Assembly (NCBI RefSeq): GCF_004027225.2
Contig: NC_044301.2
Span: forward strand, 24,631,448-24,695,447
DNA: 64,000 bases
Reading direction: 5' to 3'
Source of the DNA: Strigops habroptila
Lineage: Eukaryota > Chordata > Aves > Psittaciformes > Psittacidae
This document shows, piece by piece, positions 24,819 to 43,384 of this stretch; position 1 is the stretch's first letter; each line of letters opens with the position of its first letter. The translations under genes and the position numbers were made by a program. The notes beneath the pieces were generated by a model that saw nothing but the letters and a program-made list of their open reading frames with translations, did no database searches and was not told the origin of the DNA.

Positions 24819-24992
24819 CAGTCTCTGGACAGAATCCATATTTCTTATCTCTGTCATAGTCTTCAGTGGTTCCACACCATCGGTATCCATCTGTCCTGCC
24901 TTCAGTTGTGCACTGGTCATAGGACTGGCCTTGAAATTTAAAGGGAAATTTGCATGGCTGCCCCTCACCATTGCCACCCATTGTAAAAAGTG
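24819..24992 (-). CDS. MMP2: MMP2 exon 6 (second fibronectin type II module)
   Basis: 174 nt, acceptor CCTACAG, donor GTATGA. It reads [19 protein letters not shown], then [19 protein letters not shown] and KYGFCPET. The Cys pattern is intact and the phases join exons 5 and 7. Confidence 0.97.
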
Positions 24993-26976
24993 CTGTAGGG
25001 AGAATGAGAGAGAGAAATGTCAATAGGCAATGCTCAATGTCAACAAGGAGTCACTATGTGCCAATGGTAATGTGCAAAGGTCTTGACAGAGATTAGATAG
25101 CTGTTGTGTGTGGTGCAGTTCACACCAAGAACCTCTATTTTACACCAATAATGAAATGCTTTGGCAAGATAGACAATCTCACAAGTGTGTAGAAAGGAAT
25201 GACTGGTTGATCTTTATAAATGAACTGGGAATGAAGAAAATTCTACCAAGCTGAATGTGGTTTGAAATGCATATATCCTTTATAGCCTGCCTCATAACAT
25301 AAAATTAATATCCCTTCTTGAAACAACATTTAGAAAGAGGATTCTGAGAAAGTCACTCATGTTCCTTAGTGCTCTGCTGATCCATTTACCTTGCATCAAA
25401 AATGTTAGCTAGAATGGCAAACTGTACAGAGCCACTGACAGGCCAGATTGGTTTTTCCTAACGGCTATCCATGTACATTTTCAGTTTCTTTAAGATGCTG
25501 ACATACAGTAGAGTTAAGCAGATAATAACCTGTAGGCTTTTCCTCTAGGCTTTGCTTCTCATTTCTGAGAATCCCTACAGCTATGCTCAGGCACTCAACA
25601 GATAAGCAAGAGAGGACAAAAGTGACTCGTCTGACAAAGCTGGGCACTGGAGACCTCTCCTGTCTTTTGCTTGGTTAATGTTCCTGGAGGTAGTGTATTG
25701 GTCTTCCAATTGTTTATTGTCCATTCACATACACAAACAAGGCCCCATGGCTCAACCTGAGAACCAGAAATCTCTCTTGTGGATGAAGGACTACAGATTA
25801 AACTGAGTCAAGAGTTCTGGGATCTGTTTTAGGATTTTAGTAAACTTTCTGGAGTATCTAGAGGAAGACAGATAAAATATCTCACGCTGATAGTTAGAAA
25901 AATATATGTCCAAATTGAATTACATGAAAATGCAGATGATTTGAAGCATCTGACATCTTGTGAATCTGCCTGTGTCTTCTCTTGGCTGCTCTATCTGTGG
26001 GAATCCTCCATGGTAGGACAGTGTCTGTGAGTGCCATGTGCGGGTGAGAGGAAACCATGAGGGCAACAAACCAGACCAGGCCTTGCACTGAACAGACAGA
26101 AAAATCCTTCATGCAGCCATGCACTAATTCCCCTTGAGATTTAAGAACAGCGCCTCAGAATGAAATGTGTCTGTCTGAATTCCCAGTGCAAAGTATGCAT
26201 GATTTGGCCTTTTTTAAGGTGCCATGGGGGACACCTTTCTCCCTCTCCTTCCCCAGTTTAAAGCTCCAGCTAAAACCCAAACGTGTATGTGGGAAGGCTT
26301 GGCAGGTTATTTCTAACTTTGCTGTTGTAATTTTTGATGACCAAAAAGCCATGATAGCCTCAGTGTCTGTGTAGGACTTGAGGGGTTTTGCTTTTGTTTA
26401 GTCTGATATATCAATGGGAAGAGTAATTGTGAGCATGATTCACTTTTTAGAGTAGTAATAAATAAAAAGCCAAGGCCTTTTCTGGCTGAAGGGTGACTGG
26501 AAGTATTGTGACACAGATGATTCATTTTGCCTTTCTGTACCTAAAGTGAGTTGTTGGCACTGCTTCGTGAGAAAGAGTCCTAAGACCTGGTTAAAAATAA
26601 AAACCTAATTTCTAAAAATGTCAGTGCTCTCTTGGCTAGCAATTTGCAACGTACCAACATATAAATAACTTTGCATCAGCATAGACACTCACTTGAAATG
26701 CAGTCATTATTATTTTGAAAAGCAGTATGAGGTCATTTAAAGGGTGTTTTGTGACAATAATAGTGTCACATTGCAGTAAAAGGGCTGTTAGACTCGGAGG
26801 ACCTGGGCCACCAGTTGGTAAAACTGGTGTGCAGAGTTAGAGGTTTGGCTTAATGGGCTTCATCCTTAACTGCTACTTTTTGTCAGTCACTGCTCTTGAT
26901 GGAGATGCAACTTCAATTGTTTGTGGAATGGCCTGCAGTTTAGGAAGAGATTTCTGTCATTTAGTGTGCTCAATGA
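24993..26976 (-). other. MMP2: MMP2 intron 5, main part
   Basis: About 2 kb up to the solo LTR. Short open frames have no recognisable similarity and I see no known repeat. Confidence 0.6.
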
Positions 26977-26981
26977 TCTAC
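26977..26981. repeat. Target-site duplication TCTAC (left of solo LTR)
   Basis: TCTAC precedes the LTR and recurs directly after it at 27601-27605, where it overlaps the MMP2 exon 5 splice donor region. Confidence 0.88.
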
Positions 26982-27600
26982 AGTCCTGGGTTCAGCTATA
27001 GCAGTCATTTTTCTCCTTCTTAGTAGCTGGTGCAGGGCTGTGTTTTCAACTTTAGTCTGGGAACAGTGCTGATAACACACCGATGTTTTTAGTTGTTGCT
27101 AAGTAATGCTTCCCCTGATCAAGGACTTTTCAGTCTCATGCTCTGCCAGGGAGGAGGGGCACAAGAAGCTGGGAGGAAGCAGAGACAGGACACCTGACCC
27201 AAAGTAGCCAAAGGGGTATTCCATACCACAGCACATCATGCCCACTATATAAACTGGGGGGAAGTTACCCAGAAGGCCCAGATTGCTGCTTGGGTCGGGC
27301 TAGGTATCGGTCAGTGGGTGGTGAGCAATTGTATTGTGCATCACTTGTGTTTATTGTTTTCTTTTCCTTTTCCCCTTTTAGTTTCTTATTCTCCCCCCTT
27401 GTTTTTTCCCTTATTATTATTATTGGTGGTAGTAGTAGTAGTTTTGTATGGTACCTTAGTTATTGGACTGTTCTTATCTCAACCCGTGGGATTTACATTC
27501 TTTCGATTCTCCTCCCCATCCCTGTGGGAGCGGGGAAGGAAGAAGGGGGAGTGAGCAAGCAGCTGTGTGGTTCTGAGTTACCGGCTGGGCTTAAACCACA
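26982..27600 (+). mobile_element. Solo ERVL LTR beside the MMP2 exon 5 donor
   Basis: 619 bp of the long LTR form (with the CATCACTTGTGTTTATTG segment), beginning AGTCCTGGGTTCAGC and ending TTAAACCACA. Flanked by TCTAC on both sides, so it arose by recombination between the two LTRs of a provirus. It is antisense to MMP2. On the gene's strand its first base is the tenth nucleotide of intron 5, leaving GTAAGTAGA of the donor intact. Confidence 0.93.
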
Positions 27601-27609
27601 TCTACTTAC

Positions 27610-27783
27610 ACTCGTGGGGACAAAAGCCATATTTGCCATCTGTATCAAAGTCTTTGGTTGTGGAACACCAGAGGAATCCATCACTACGTCCTGCATCTGT
27701 GCAGCTGTTGTATTCCTTGCCATTGAACCAGAAGGGAAATTTGCAGTATTCAGCGTCTGCATTTCCATACTTGACTCTAACGA
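27610..27783 (-). CDS. MMP2: MMP2 exon 5 (first fibronectin type II module)
   Basis: 174 nt, acceptor TTTGCAG, donor GTAAGT. It reads [19 protein letters not shown], then [16 protein letters not shown] and KYGFCPHE. Intact frame; the phases join exon 4 (split Val) and exon 6 (split Ser). Its donor lies against the solo LTR. Confidence 0.97.
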
Positions 27784-33275
<5,492 letters not shown>

Positions 33276-33502
33276 CTGTATGTTATATGATTCTTCTCCC
33301 ATTTTGGCTTTCTTGGAAAGAAGTTGTAATTGGCTACATCAGGGTTACCACAGCGAGGTTTCTTCATTGTCTCAATAGTGTTTTGATCCAAATCACCTGT
33401 TTCAGGCAGCCCAAAAAATTTCTGCATTTTCTTCAAAGTATCTTTCAGGACAAATAAATTGCAATTGTCTTTTGGGCACCCATAGTATTTATTCAGGTAT
33501 TG
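33276..33502 (-). CDS. MMP2: MMP2 exon 2 (propeptide with cysteine switch)
   Basis: 227 nt, the length expected for the family, acceptor CCAAG, donor GTACTG. It reads [17 protein letters not shown], then [16 protein letters not shown] and [23 protein letters not shown] is the cysteine switch whose Cys holds the catalytic zinc in the latent enzyme. Frame open. Confidence 0.97.
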
Positions 33503-36500
33503 CTTGGGAAAAAAGCACAGAACAAAGACTTTAAAATTCATAAAAGAAATAGTTATTACAGATAAATACTGTAATTCCATGTTAGCTTTCCATCTGTAAT
33601 TTGCAAGTTTTCTTTTCAAAATTGCTATTATTAGTAACTGAGGGACCAGCAGAATCTCCTTAATTGGTACAAACCAACCTTGATCACACAACATTGCTAA
33701 TTAAGCAATCATTTCCACTATTAGCTATCAGCTTTACTTATTGAATTGCTTTATTAGTAAGTAGAGCATAGAGCTTTAATGTAGAACTACAAAGTAAAAA
33801 TGGGTTTATCTTTCTGGTTTTCTTTATGATGTATAAATCTGCTTACAGTATTTTTTTTTTCTTGGAAGACTCTGGACTATTGAGAAACTTGTCAAGGTAT
33901 CAAAGCAACCACACAAATGAGACCACATTAATTGCAAAGAAAAAACCACACACCATTGTTTAGTCAAACCATGTAGAGCTATTTGAATCTTGTGTGAGTT
34001 TGCTTTTGAGTCAAACATTGCAAAGACCTGAAGAAGAAGGTCGTTGGTAACAACTCAGTTGCCTGAACATTGCTGCCAATCAATATCTGCATACTTAAAA
34101 CTCCATTGAATGCTCCAGCAGATCATGACAAGGCTGATCTTTGTGATACACCCATGGTGGTGATCACAAAATTCTCTCTCCTCTGAAAACACTGGTCATA
34201 GAGGATCAAACAGACAGCACAAATCCCCTTATTTTAAACTCTTATCTAAAATAATACCTACCCAAGTCTCCTCCACTTTCCATTTTGATCAGTATGGCCT
34301 GATCAGCAGGTGTAGTTCAGTAAAAAAAGGAAAGTCTGTCTGTCTGCTGCTGCCTCTAATACCAGAGGAGCAATGGGTTAGTCTATTCCCTGGCAATTCT
34401 TCCAGGTAAGCAGCCATGTCTTTCAGATGTGTTGGCAAGTTGTGTATTTATGTTAAATTAAACTGTAGATAAGCAGCTGTTGTCCTGATTATCCATATAT
34501 GGTCCCCACCTTTTGTGCAATACACATGTGAGATCACACAAACAATTTAGTGTTTTTTGTTTTTTCCCTTAAGTTCAGTGTTGATTGAATAACTGCGAGC
34601 TTCTCAGGGTAGGGACCAACCTAGAGAGAATGCCTGGCAGTTTCTAGCACGTGGTGAAACCCACCATAAAACCATGGTCATTCAAATGAAAAAAAATGAC
34701 AAGAAGTTATATCTTCAGCAACTGTCTAAAATCCTTTATCAACTCTGTTCCTAACTGGAGACTAGTAAGCACAGCCACACAACAGGCTGCTGGCCAGCTG
34801 GAGGTTTTGGATTCAGTGTTTGAATCCAGGCTGAATTTGAGAAAACCTGTAGCTCGAGCTGTTGCCTTAGCTTGGACTGTAGCACAGGTAGGCTCAGTCA
34901 CATTGGTTAGATTACATACAGCTTTAGAACGTTGAATTTATCTCCTCATTGAGGAGTAGATAAATGGATTATGATGAAGATGTTAATTTGGGTACTTCTA
35001 TAATGATAATAACATATCATTACCTAATTATTTTCATTCACAGGTTCTAAACAGCTTGACTAAGCTATCTGGAGTTGTAGGTTTTATCCAGTAAAGTGGA
35101 TCTTATGGTTCTCTTGCTCACAGATTTCAGGAATTCCACACTCAAGTGGGTTTTATGCCTAGGTCTAAAAAACCCAAGCTACAGCCACGTCGAAAGGCAA
35201 GTGTTCCCAAACTGATGTGTAGGGCACCCAAACTGGTGCTTAGCATGGCACAGAGCTGATAAATGCCCTTGCCAATGATGCTGTTAGACAGGAAGGTTGC
35301 AAGTTACTGATCTTTATGGTAAACTGGTCTGTAGCAGAGGAAGAAGCATCCTTCGGGTATTGTATCCAAAATATTAACTACAAATCCAAAGTAGGAAAGC
35401 ATCCTAAATAAGGTAAAGGTATATTTGCCAAAAATACATCAGAAATATCAGGGAGAATTATTTCTGAGGATTACAAGAAACCTGACAAAATGACTGCACA
35501 AAGTTCTTGTGCCAGGAAGTATTTCTGAGGGAAACCTTACTTTATGTATCTAATTAATTGACTGAAAGTCATTCAGGAGACTGGGGATAAGACCACTACA
35601 TCAGCAAAATACAGCAAAGGATATTTGATGACTGCAGTTGGTCAAGCCTGGATTTCACCACCTTCCTCATTAAGTCCCGGCATGCCTCATCTGCCCCGAA
35701 TAGGAAATGGTTCAGAGCTTACTCAAAAGAAGGATTTAATCAAGGTGTTACACCATTTCCTTCAGTAGGTCCTCCATCCATCTACTGACTAAGCACAGAC
35801 TGTGCCTTGGTTTTGTGATTTTTGTAACTTCTGATGTGGCACTTCTCCAGTGGAGACTGGCACTGGCAAATAACAGACACAGAATGGTTTCACCTTTGCT
35901 ACCACTAAGCTTCTGTCTGCTCATAGTTAATGGGGCCTGGTGGAAATTATGTGAAATGCATTAAGAACATAATCAAACAAGCCAGACCTGTTCTTATCCC
36001 AATTTTCATTTTAATGTAGTTTGATAGATTTTCTTATGCTTCTATGTGAATCTCCCAGTGAGCTACCATAATATAATATAGGCTATACATCAGAACTGAA
36101 GTTTACTGAAGAAGCAGGATGCTGCTCTTGCCATTTTAGGTTTGGGAGTAAGATACACAACCAAAAATATAAGATGAGGCATGGTAAAGAATTTTACTTG
36201 CTAGGATTATAAATAAAAGCTAACCCCTCTCAGTTTTTCCTAAAATGGAGTTTTTACTAAAGATGAGAAATGAACATAACCAGCTGTTCTATGAGAAGAA
36301 AATGTAGTGTAAACCACATCTTGGCCTAGTCTGCGCAATTCAGTTTCCCCAGAGTCAGCAGGGATCTGTGGTGATCTGGAATTTTGATCCAGCCCATTAA
36401 TGAAACAGGGTCCAGCTGCAACATAGCAATTTTTGTTCTGATGCTGAGTGTTGGGGCTGTTCCGATGGAGAGTGTGAGGGATAGGCAGCCAGTTAGCATT

Positions 36501-37742
36501 ACCCAAGAATACTACAAGGAAGACAAAGAACTGCAGTGTTAAACCAGCTTGTAATTTTCCTTTGAGTACACATAATAAATAGGTTGTTCGAAAGAAACAG
36601 AGATGAGGGGAGATGTAGATTGCTATTATTGAATAAAAGCCTGACCATGTCTTAGAAAACAGGTTATTTAAGAGTGGTTAAACAACTATTAGATATCTGG
36701 GACCCCACTCTCCTTTCCCACATGCACTGCCCCCCACGCCCTGGTTGCTGTGCTCCTAAGGAAAAACCTTGGGTGAATTTGTTTTGTTAAAGGCAGAGGA
36801 GTGCCCTTTTGGGGTCAGCTTGGTCTGTGTTTTCCCAAACTCCCCCACAACTCCCATCTGAAAATTTTCCCTCTACCCTCCCCCAGACCTTCTTTAACCT
36901 GGCAAGCTTTCCCAAGATGCATACCAACTCATCAAGAAAAGTGATCAATTTTTAAACCTTTATGTCCTAAAATAAGAATAATTTATCTCAATCTTCCTTA
37001 AAATGGACTTACTGCTGAAGAAGAGAAATGTCTATAATTTACATGCTAAAATAAGGATAATCTATCTCAATCTCCCCTTAAATGGACTTCCCCATAATGT
37101 CATTTTTATGAATGTCCACAGGGCTAAACTAAGGTTAGAATAAAATGCTGTAGAGTTATAGCTATAATTTGCTAATGTCACAGAAATCCAAACTCCTTTT
37201 TTTATTCCAGATTGAATTTGGAAAAAAATATTTCTTTAAGCCTCTGGTGTGATTTTTTTTTTCAGTCGAACTAGTCACAATGGCTTCTGAGCCTCCAGCC
37301 AGCCTTCGAGTGTCATTGTCCCTTAAAGCTGTGTTTGTGCTGAGAGCTGCGATACATGCATTAAGTGAGTCTCCACAGCCCTCACTTCAACTTATTTAAG
37401 TAAAAATATTAGATGGCTCTTATTTGCCCTTCTCCCCTCTTGCCATTTCAATCTTCCAGTTATAATCACGACGATTTAATGAAATTATTTTGTATGTTCA
37501 GACCTAAGGGGAAAAAAACCCCCAACTTTCTTTGCTGGCTTTAAAAAATTTAAGAGAAGAAACATTACTTGGCACTAGTTTTAACTTTTGAAAGCTGATA
37601 CCTTTGCTAGCTAGCTAGCACTTCCAGAGACTCTGGGGAGAGAATGCTACAGTCATTCCTTTGCCTCAGCTGAAACAAGAAACAAACATCTGCTTATGAA
37701 ACAACAATAGAAATCTGAAGCAAAGATGAAACCAACACTTAC
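33503..37742 (-). other. MMP2: MMP2 intron 1
   Basis: 4.2 kb, the longest intron apart from the provirus-bearing intron 7 and the CR1-bearing intron 11. I see no exon, RNA gene or recognisable mobile element in it. Confidence 0.6.
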
Positions 37743-37886
37743 CACTGCTAGTTCTTTGTCTGTTTTGGGAGTGCTGTCTCCAGGAAACTTAATGATTGGT
37801 GACGGTGCAGCTAAAATTTTGTTAAAAAGATACGCTTGGATTAATAGTACTTTAAAAATGAAGCCACAGACACTGTGAGTCTTCAT
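37743..37886 (-). CDS. MMP2: MMP2 exon 1, coding part (signal peptide)
   Basis: 48 codons from ATG at 37886 to the GTAAGT donor. It begins MKTHSVCGFIFKVLLIQAYL, a signal peptide with hydrophobic core, followed by APSPIIKFPGDSTPKTDKE, the start of the propeptide. An in-frame ATG lies 96 nt further upstream (37982), but the family protein begins at MKTHSV and a signal peptide must be terminal. Purine at -3 supports this start. MMP2 is a secreted zinc gelatinase of the extracellular matrix. Confidence 0.96.
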
Positions 37887-40718
37887 TCTGCCTAAACTTG
37901 TGCTCTCCTCTTTGGAAAAAGCTTTTCCCCGTCTGCCTGTCCCTTCCTTTAGCTGCGCAGTGCACCAGTTGCTTATCTGCACATCTTAACTCTCTGCACC
38001 ATTTTCTCTTTTGCTTGCTCTAGCAATTCCTTTGTATGTTTAAAACATCCAGATGCGCAGTCTCAAGCTACCACAAGAGGAAGTCTGAAAACTAGTGGTA
38101 ACATGAGAAAAGGGCAGTTACCAGATGTGATTGCTGTGATTTTAAGGTAGCAACAGGCAGATACTTATTACTGCTGAAAGAGGCCACATTTTCTCCTCAT
38201 TTGCATATGTGAAAGTGTTTAGTTATGCCAGAGAGTAGAAAAAGGCAAAATCTGACTTAATCTTGAAGGTGAAGTGTCCCACATATATTTTAAATTAAAA
38301 AAAAAAAAAATTTAGGCATGTGTGGTTGCACTCCTTCACAGTGCCTTACAGGAAACATTTTGATGAGGGATTCTGAGGCAGAGCCTGCACAGCCCAGGGA
38401 GGCTTCTTGCTCCACTGCTGCTCAGGCTGCACAAACTGTAGGTCTGTGTACACAGGGCTCGCCTGCACTTGGTGCCAGTGTCCTGCCTCCCTGCTCTGTG
38501 CAGAGCTCTGAATAAGATTCTTGTGGCTTGTTTGGGTTTAGAACCAGCTTGAGGCTTTGCCACCAACAGGCACTGTGTATCACCTTAATCTGCGGGGTGA
38601 GAGATAATTGGGCAGATTCAGCAATAGAAATTATCCTCAGTGATCAATGTCAGGGGAATTGTATGAAAATCAGGGTTTCCTCATGCTGGGATTTGGTCTG
38701 CTGGTGCAGCCGCCTTAGTCTGAAATTTTAATGTAAAACGGCCATTGTCATTGACAGTCTTTTATTGTGTCATTTATAATATTGCCAGCTTTGAGATGTT
38801 ATTGCAAGTGGAATATTTTTGTAGCTGGATATCCCTAATCTAGGCACTTCGCTCATGACTTTTTAAGACAGGAGGCTGGCAGTTCTGCATGAATGCAAAC
38901 TGTGTTCTGGCCAGCCAAGTGTCTACAGTTTTTATTAAGCATGAGTCCAGCCATCTCTGTTCCTCTGAGCTGTATGTCAGCATAAAGGTTGTCACAGCCT
39001 TTCACTGAATGTTAAATGAAAGTTTTTCAGATACGACTCTTGTTACCAAACAAGGTGGTAATGAATAGGAAATATTTTTCTGGTGTTTGGTATGCATATT
39101 ATTTTGATATTTAATTGTAAATGGTGAATATTGACAGTTCTTTGATTTAAGCTAATATCGAGCTATTTTGCTAACTGCACCCCATCATCCATTGATAGGA
39201 GAGGACTCGTTTTACTGATTGTTAGCTGAAGCAAACCACCAAGTTGAACTTTAACTAAACAAAACCATACATATGTCAAGACGGAACAAGACAACGGGTA
39301 AAGAACATTCTTTGCCTGCCTGCTTCTTACTGCTATATTGGTATTAAGGAGTTTTATTCTCCTGACTTTTGGTGACACCATGAACTGATTAGTCTCATAT
39401 AAAGGGAAGGATTTCAAAGGGTGGGCTGAGGGGTTCAGGGAGGAAGCATTAGCAGGAGCTTTTGCTTCCCATACAGTTCCACTGGCAACCCAGCATGGCA
39501 GCTGTATGCACGGCCACTGGGTGAATCAGCCATGGGAAGCAGTACTTAATGCTCAAGAGAGAAAGAGGAGTTAAAGAGACTTTGTACATGAATAGAGCTT
39601 TCTTTGTAAGCTTTGTATTTATGCCCTCTCATCCTTTCTTGTGTGATTCTAATGGCACTTTAGTTACAGAGAACAACTTTCCCCTATTGGTTTGGCTTTG
39701 AAATGACATAATCTTTTTAGCTTTTCCCCATCAGCAAAACCCCACAGTCATTTCTAAGAGTTGCCTTAATAAACAGCAGTTCTGAAAATGTGATCCAATT
39801 TTTCCACAGCCCTGCACTTGGTTGTGGGGAGTAACTCTCCTGCCTTGTGATGACAGCTCATGTTCGTGTCTGACCACGTGAAACTGTAAGAGAAAAAAGG
39901 CTAAGAAAGCCTTCACTAGATGTGCCAAGTTACTCTTAGCTTCTCCTTAATTAAGCAAGTGAAAATGCTATGTGTTTTGTTGCAAGATTCTGCAGTTATC
40001 TCTCTGTTCTGCATTAGGTCAAGAGCTGCTGTAAATCTTAAAGCATAAGAACCATGTCATTTCCATAAGAATTAAAACATAATTTATGATGGCTTTCATC
40101 TAGCAGGGTACTGCTAGCTTTCATCTAGCAGGGTACTGCAGTGAAACCGTTTAAAGCCAAATGTGTCCTGGCACATTCCAGTTGAACTCATAAGCCTCAA
40201 TGAAATCTAATGAATGCTCAATTCTCAGTGTGCCCTAATGAATGTCAAATCAGAAATGGACAAGGAAAATTTTGAATGAACCGTGAGGTCTGCACAGTTT
40301 GAAAACCTCCTGTATTTTCTTTCTTATCATTGCTGGCAGAGAGCGTAGGTTGAGGTCACCTTCTAAATACTTTTCCTCAAAAAAATCAGCAACAGAAACC
40401 ATACAGACCTGCAGTGGGGCATTGTTTCTCACCTTTGATTGCAGTTTTGCTGGTAAACTTCAGCTGGTGAGCAGTTAAGCAAGCTATGTTTAATTAGAAA
40501 ATGTAATACATTACAGAATATTGGATTTATGGGTTCTGGGTGAACCAGTCTATTGAGTTTATGACCATTCAGTGGAAGGTGTTCTCTTCCATTAACACAA
40601 GGCATCAGCAGCAATTTATCAGATCCTGGCTGAGGTGCCCTCTTTCAGATAAGCAAAGCAAAATAAACACTGGTGACATTTCTTTGTGAGAGTGGAAGTC
40701 CTATCATATTAAAACTAA
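37887..40718 (-). promoter_or_regulatory. MMP2: MMP2 5' UTR and upstream region
   Basis: The 5' UTR and promoter must lie here, but the transcription start cannot be placed from sequence. The first 200 bp are pyrimidine-rich on the plus strand with no convincing TATA box at a usual distance. A(14) near 38299, a GC-richer stretch at 38320-38720 and a 25-bp tandem duplication at 40092-40140 are the only local features I see. Confidence 0.5.
40092..40140. repeat. 25-bp tandem duplication
   Basis: GCTTTCATCTAGCAGGGTAC plus CTGCTA-type end occurs twice back to back (40092-40116 and 40117-40140). Confidence 0.85.
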
Positions 40719-40723
40719 CATTA

Positions 40724-41346
40724 TGTCCTGGGTTCAGCTATAGCAGTCATTTTTCTCCTTCTTAGCACCTGGTGCAGTGCTGTGTTTTCAACTTTAGTCT
40801 GGGAACAGTGCTGATAACACACTGATGTTTTTAGTTGTTGCTAAGTAATGTTTACTCTGACCAAGGACTTTCTCAGTCTCATGCTCTGCCAGGGAGGAGG
40901 GGCACAGGAAGTCGGGAGGAAGCAGAGACAGGACACCTGACCCAAAGTAGCCAAAGGGGTATTCCATACCACAGCATGTCATGCCCAGTAGATAAACTGG
41001 GGGGAGTTACCCGGAAGGACCAGATAGCTGCTCGAGTCGGGCAGGGTATCAGTCAGCGGGTGGTGAGCAAATGTACTGTGCATTGCTTAAGTTTATTGCT
41101 TTCTTTTTCTTTTCCCTTTTTAATTTTGTATTCACTCCCCTTGTTATTTCCCTTATTGTTGTTACTATTGGTGACAGCAGTAGTGGTTTTGTGTTATACT
41201 TCAGTTACTGGACTGTTCTTATCTCAACCCATGGGAGCTACATTCTTTCAATTCTCCTCCCCATCCCTCCGGGAGCAGGGGAGAAGAAGGTGAAGAGTGA
41301 GTGAGCAGCTGCGTGGTCCTGAGTTACCGGATGGGCTTAAACAACA
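40724..41346 (+). repeat. 5' LTR of deleted ERVL
   Basis: 623 bp, long LTR form, TGTCCTGGGTTCAGC to AAACAACA. The primer-binding site TGGTGCCCAACATGGGGC follows at 41355-41372. Confidence 0.92.
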
Positions 41347-41789
41347 GTTCTTTTTGGTGCCCAACATGGGGCGTGAAGGGTTGAGAGAACAACAGATCTG
41401 ACCAGAGTGTGTCTAATCATATTTGAGATAAGCATTCATTGCTTCGGATTAAGTCACTTGTCACAATGCTGATTTACTGGCTCTCAGAGTTGCTGCACTT
41501 GGTCTCAGAGTTTCAGCATGTTGTACACTACTTGCAGCAGGAATTTCTTGTTTTAGTGTTTATCGGCTGGGGAGCCTGGGCTAAGGTTCTTTTTTCAATG
41601 GACTTCATGATAGTGACTTTAATACAATAGACTCATTGATCATGAAACTGGTTTGGCATGTGTTCTCAGCGTGGTCATCTCCTCTATACTTTGGGAGGTA
41701 TATAATAAGAATTTTTAGCAATTAGACATCTTATTTTTTCCCTCCTCGAGGGGTCAACATATGAAGCAGACATTCCCATCTTTCCCCCT

Positions 41790-43384
41790 GCTCCCCGGTT
41801 GCATGTGCTAGGCTGGATGTTCAGAGGCAGGGTCTCCTCTACACATCATGCAACCGATACTACATGGAGTAAGTGGGCTGCACTAATCACACAACGAGCT
41901 CAAATAGGAAATCCCAGTCATCCAGAAATTCTAGAAGTCATCATGGACTGGCCAGAAGGAAAAGATTTTGGGATGTCACCAGAGGAGGAGGTGATGCCTG
42001 CTGAAGAGGCCCCACCATATAATGAACTGTCAGAGAGTGAAAAGCAATATGCCTTGTTTACTGATGGGTCCTGCCATACTGTGGGAAAGTGTCAGAAATG
42101 GAAGGCAGCTGTGTGGAGTCCCCTGGGACAAGTTGCAGAAACTGCTGAAGGAGAGGGTGAATTGAGTCAGTTTGCAGAGGTGAAAGCCATCCAGCTGGCC
42201 TTGGACATTGCTGAAATAGAAAAGTGGCCAGTAATTATACTGACTAATGGATGGTGGCCAAAGCCCTGTGGGGGTGGTTGCAGCAATGGAAGCAGAGCAA
42301 CTGGCAACGCAGAAGTAAACCCATCTGGGCTGCTGCATTGTGGCAAGATATCGCTGCTCGGGTGCAGAACCTGGTGGTGAAGGTACACCACGTAGATGCT
42401 CATGTATCCAAGATTCGGGCCACTGAGGAACACCAGAACCACCAACAGGTGGATCAAGCTGCTAAGATTAAAGTGGCTCAGATGGATTTAGATTGGCAAC
42501 ATAAGGGTGAATTATTTTTAGCCCAGTGGGCCCATGACACCTCAGGCCATCAAGGCAGAGATGCAACATATAGATGGGCTCGTGATCGAGGGGTGGACTT
42601 AACGATGGACACTACTGCCCAGGTTATTCACGAATGTGAAACATGTGCTGCAATTAATCCAGCCAAGCAGTTAAAGCCTCTCTGGTATGGAGCACGATGG
42701 CTGAAGTACAAGTATGGGGAGGCCTGGCATATTGACTGTATCACACTTCCACCGCCCCCCCCAAGGCAAGCGCCATGTGCTTACCATGGTGGAAGCAACC
42801 ACCGGATGGCTGGAACCATAGGCTGTGTCCCACGCCACTGCCTGGAACACTATCCTGGGCCTTGAGAAATATAAATTGTGGCGACACGGCACCCCACTTT
42901 AGAATGGAGGCAGACAGTGGGACTCATTTCTGGAAGAACCTTATAGACACTTGGGCCAAAGAGCATGGCATTGAGTGGGTATATCACATCTCCTATCATG
43001 CACCAGCCTCTGGGAAAATCGAACAGTACAATGGGCTGTTAAAAACTACCCTGAGAGCAATGGGTGGTGGGACTTTCAAACACTGGGATACACATTTACC
43101 AAAAGCCACCTGGTTGGTTAACAGTAGGGGATCTGCCAACAGGGCTGGCCCAGCCCAATCAGAACTTTTACGTACTGTAGAGGGGGATAAAGTTCCTGTG
43201 GTGCACATAAAGAATTTGTTGGGGAAGACAGTCTGGGTTATTCCTGCTTCAGGTGAAGGCAAACCCACTTGTGGGGTTGCTTTTGCTCAGGGACCTGGAT
43301 ATACTTGGTGGGTAGTGTGGGATGATGGGGAAATCTGGTGTGTACCTCAAGGAGATTTAATTTTTGGGGAAAACAGCCAATTAA
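41790..43384 (+). pseudogene. RNase H and integrase remnant of deleted ERVL
   Basis: 41799-42250 gives the RNase H part (FTDGSC near 42055). A frame change near 42240 replaces the YTDSW region with an altered reading. 42251-42750 gives the integrase zinc region (WAHDTSGHQ, ECETC, WHIDC). A C-run near 42755 shifts frame again. 42902-43384 gives EADSGTHF, SGKIEQYNG and the C-terminus. In place of the ESDNGTHF of the full-length copies it has Ala for Ser and Ser for Asn beside the DDE Asp. Not functional. Confidence 0.9.

Noticed and set aside
37887..37982. In-frame upstream ATG giving a longer MMP2 N-terminus
   Set aside because: It would bury the signal peptide, and the family protein begins at MKTHSV.
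40092..40140. CRISPR-like repeat
   Set aside because: Two back-to-back copies with no spacers in a vertebrate genome; a simple tandem duplication.
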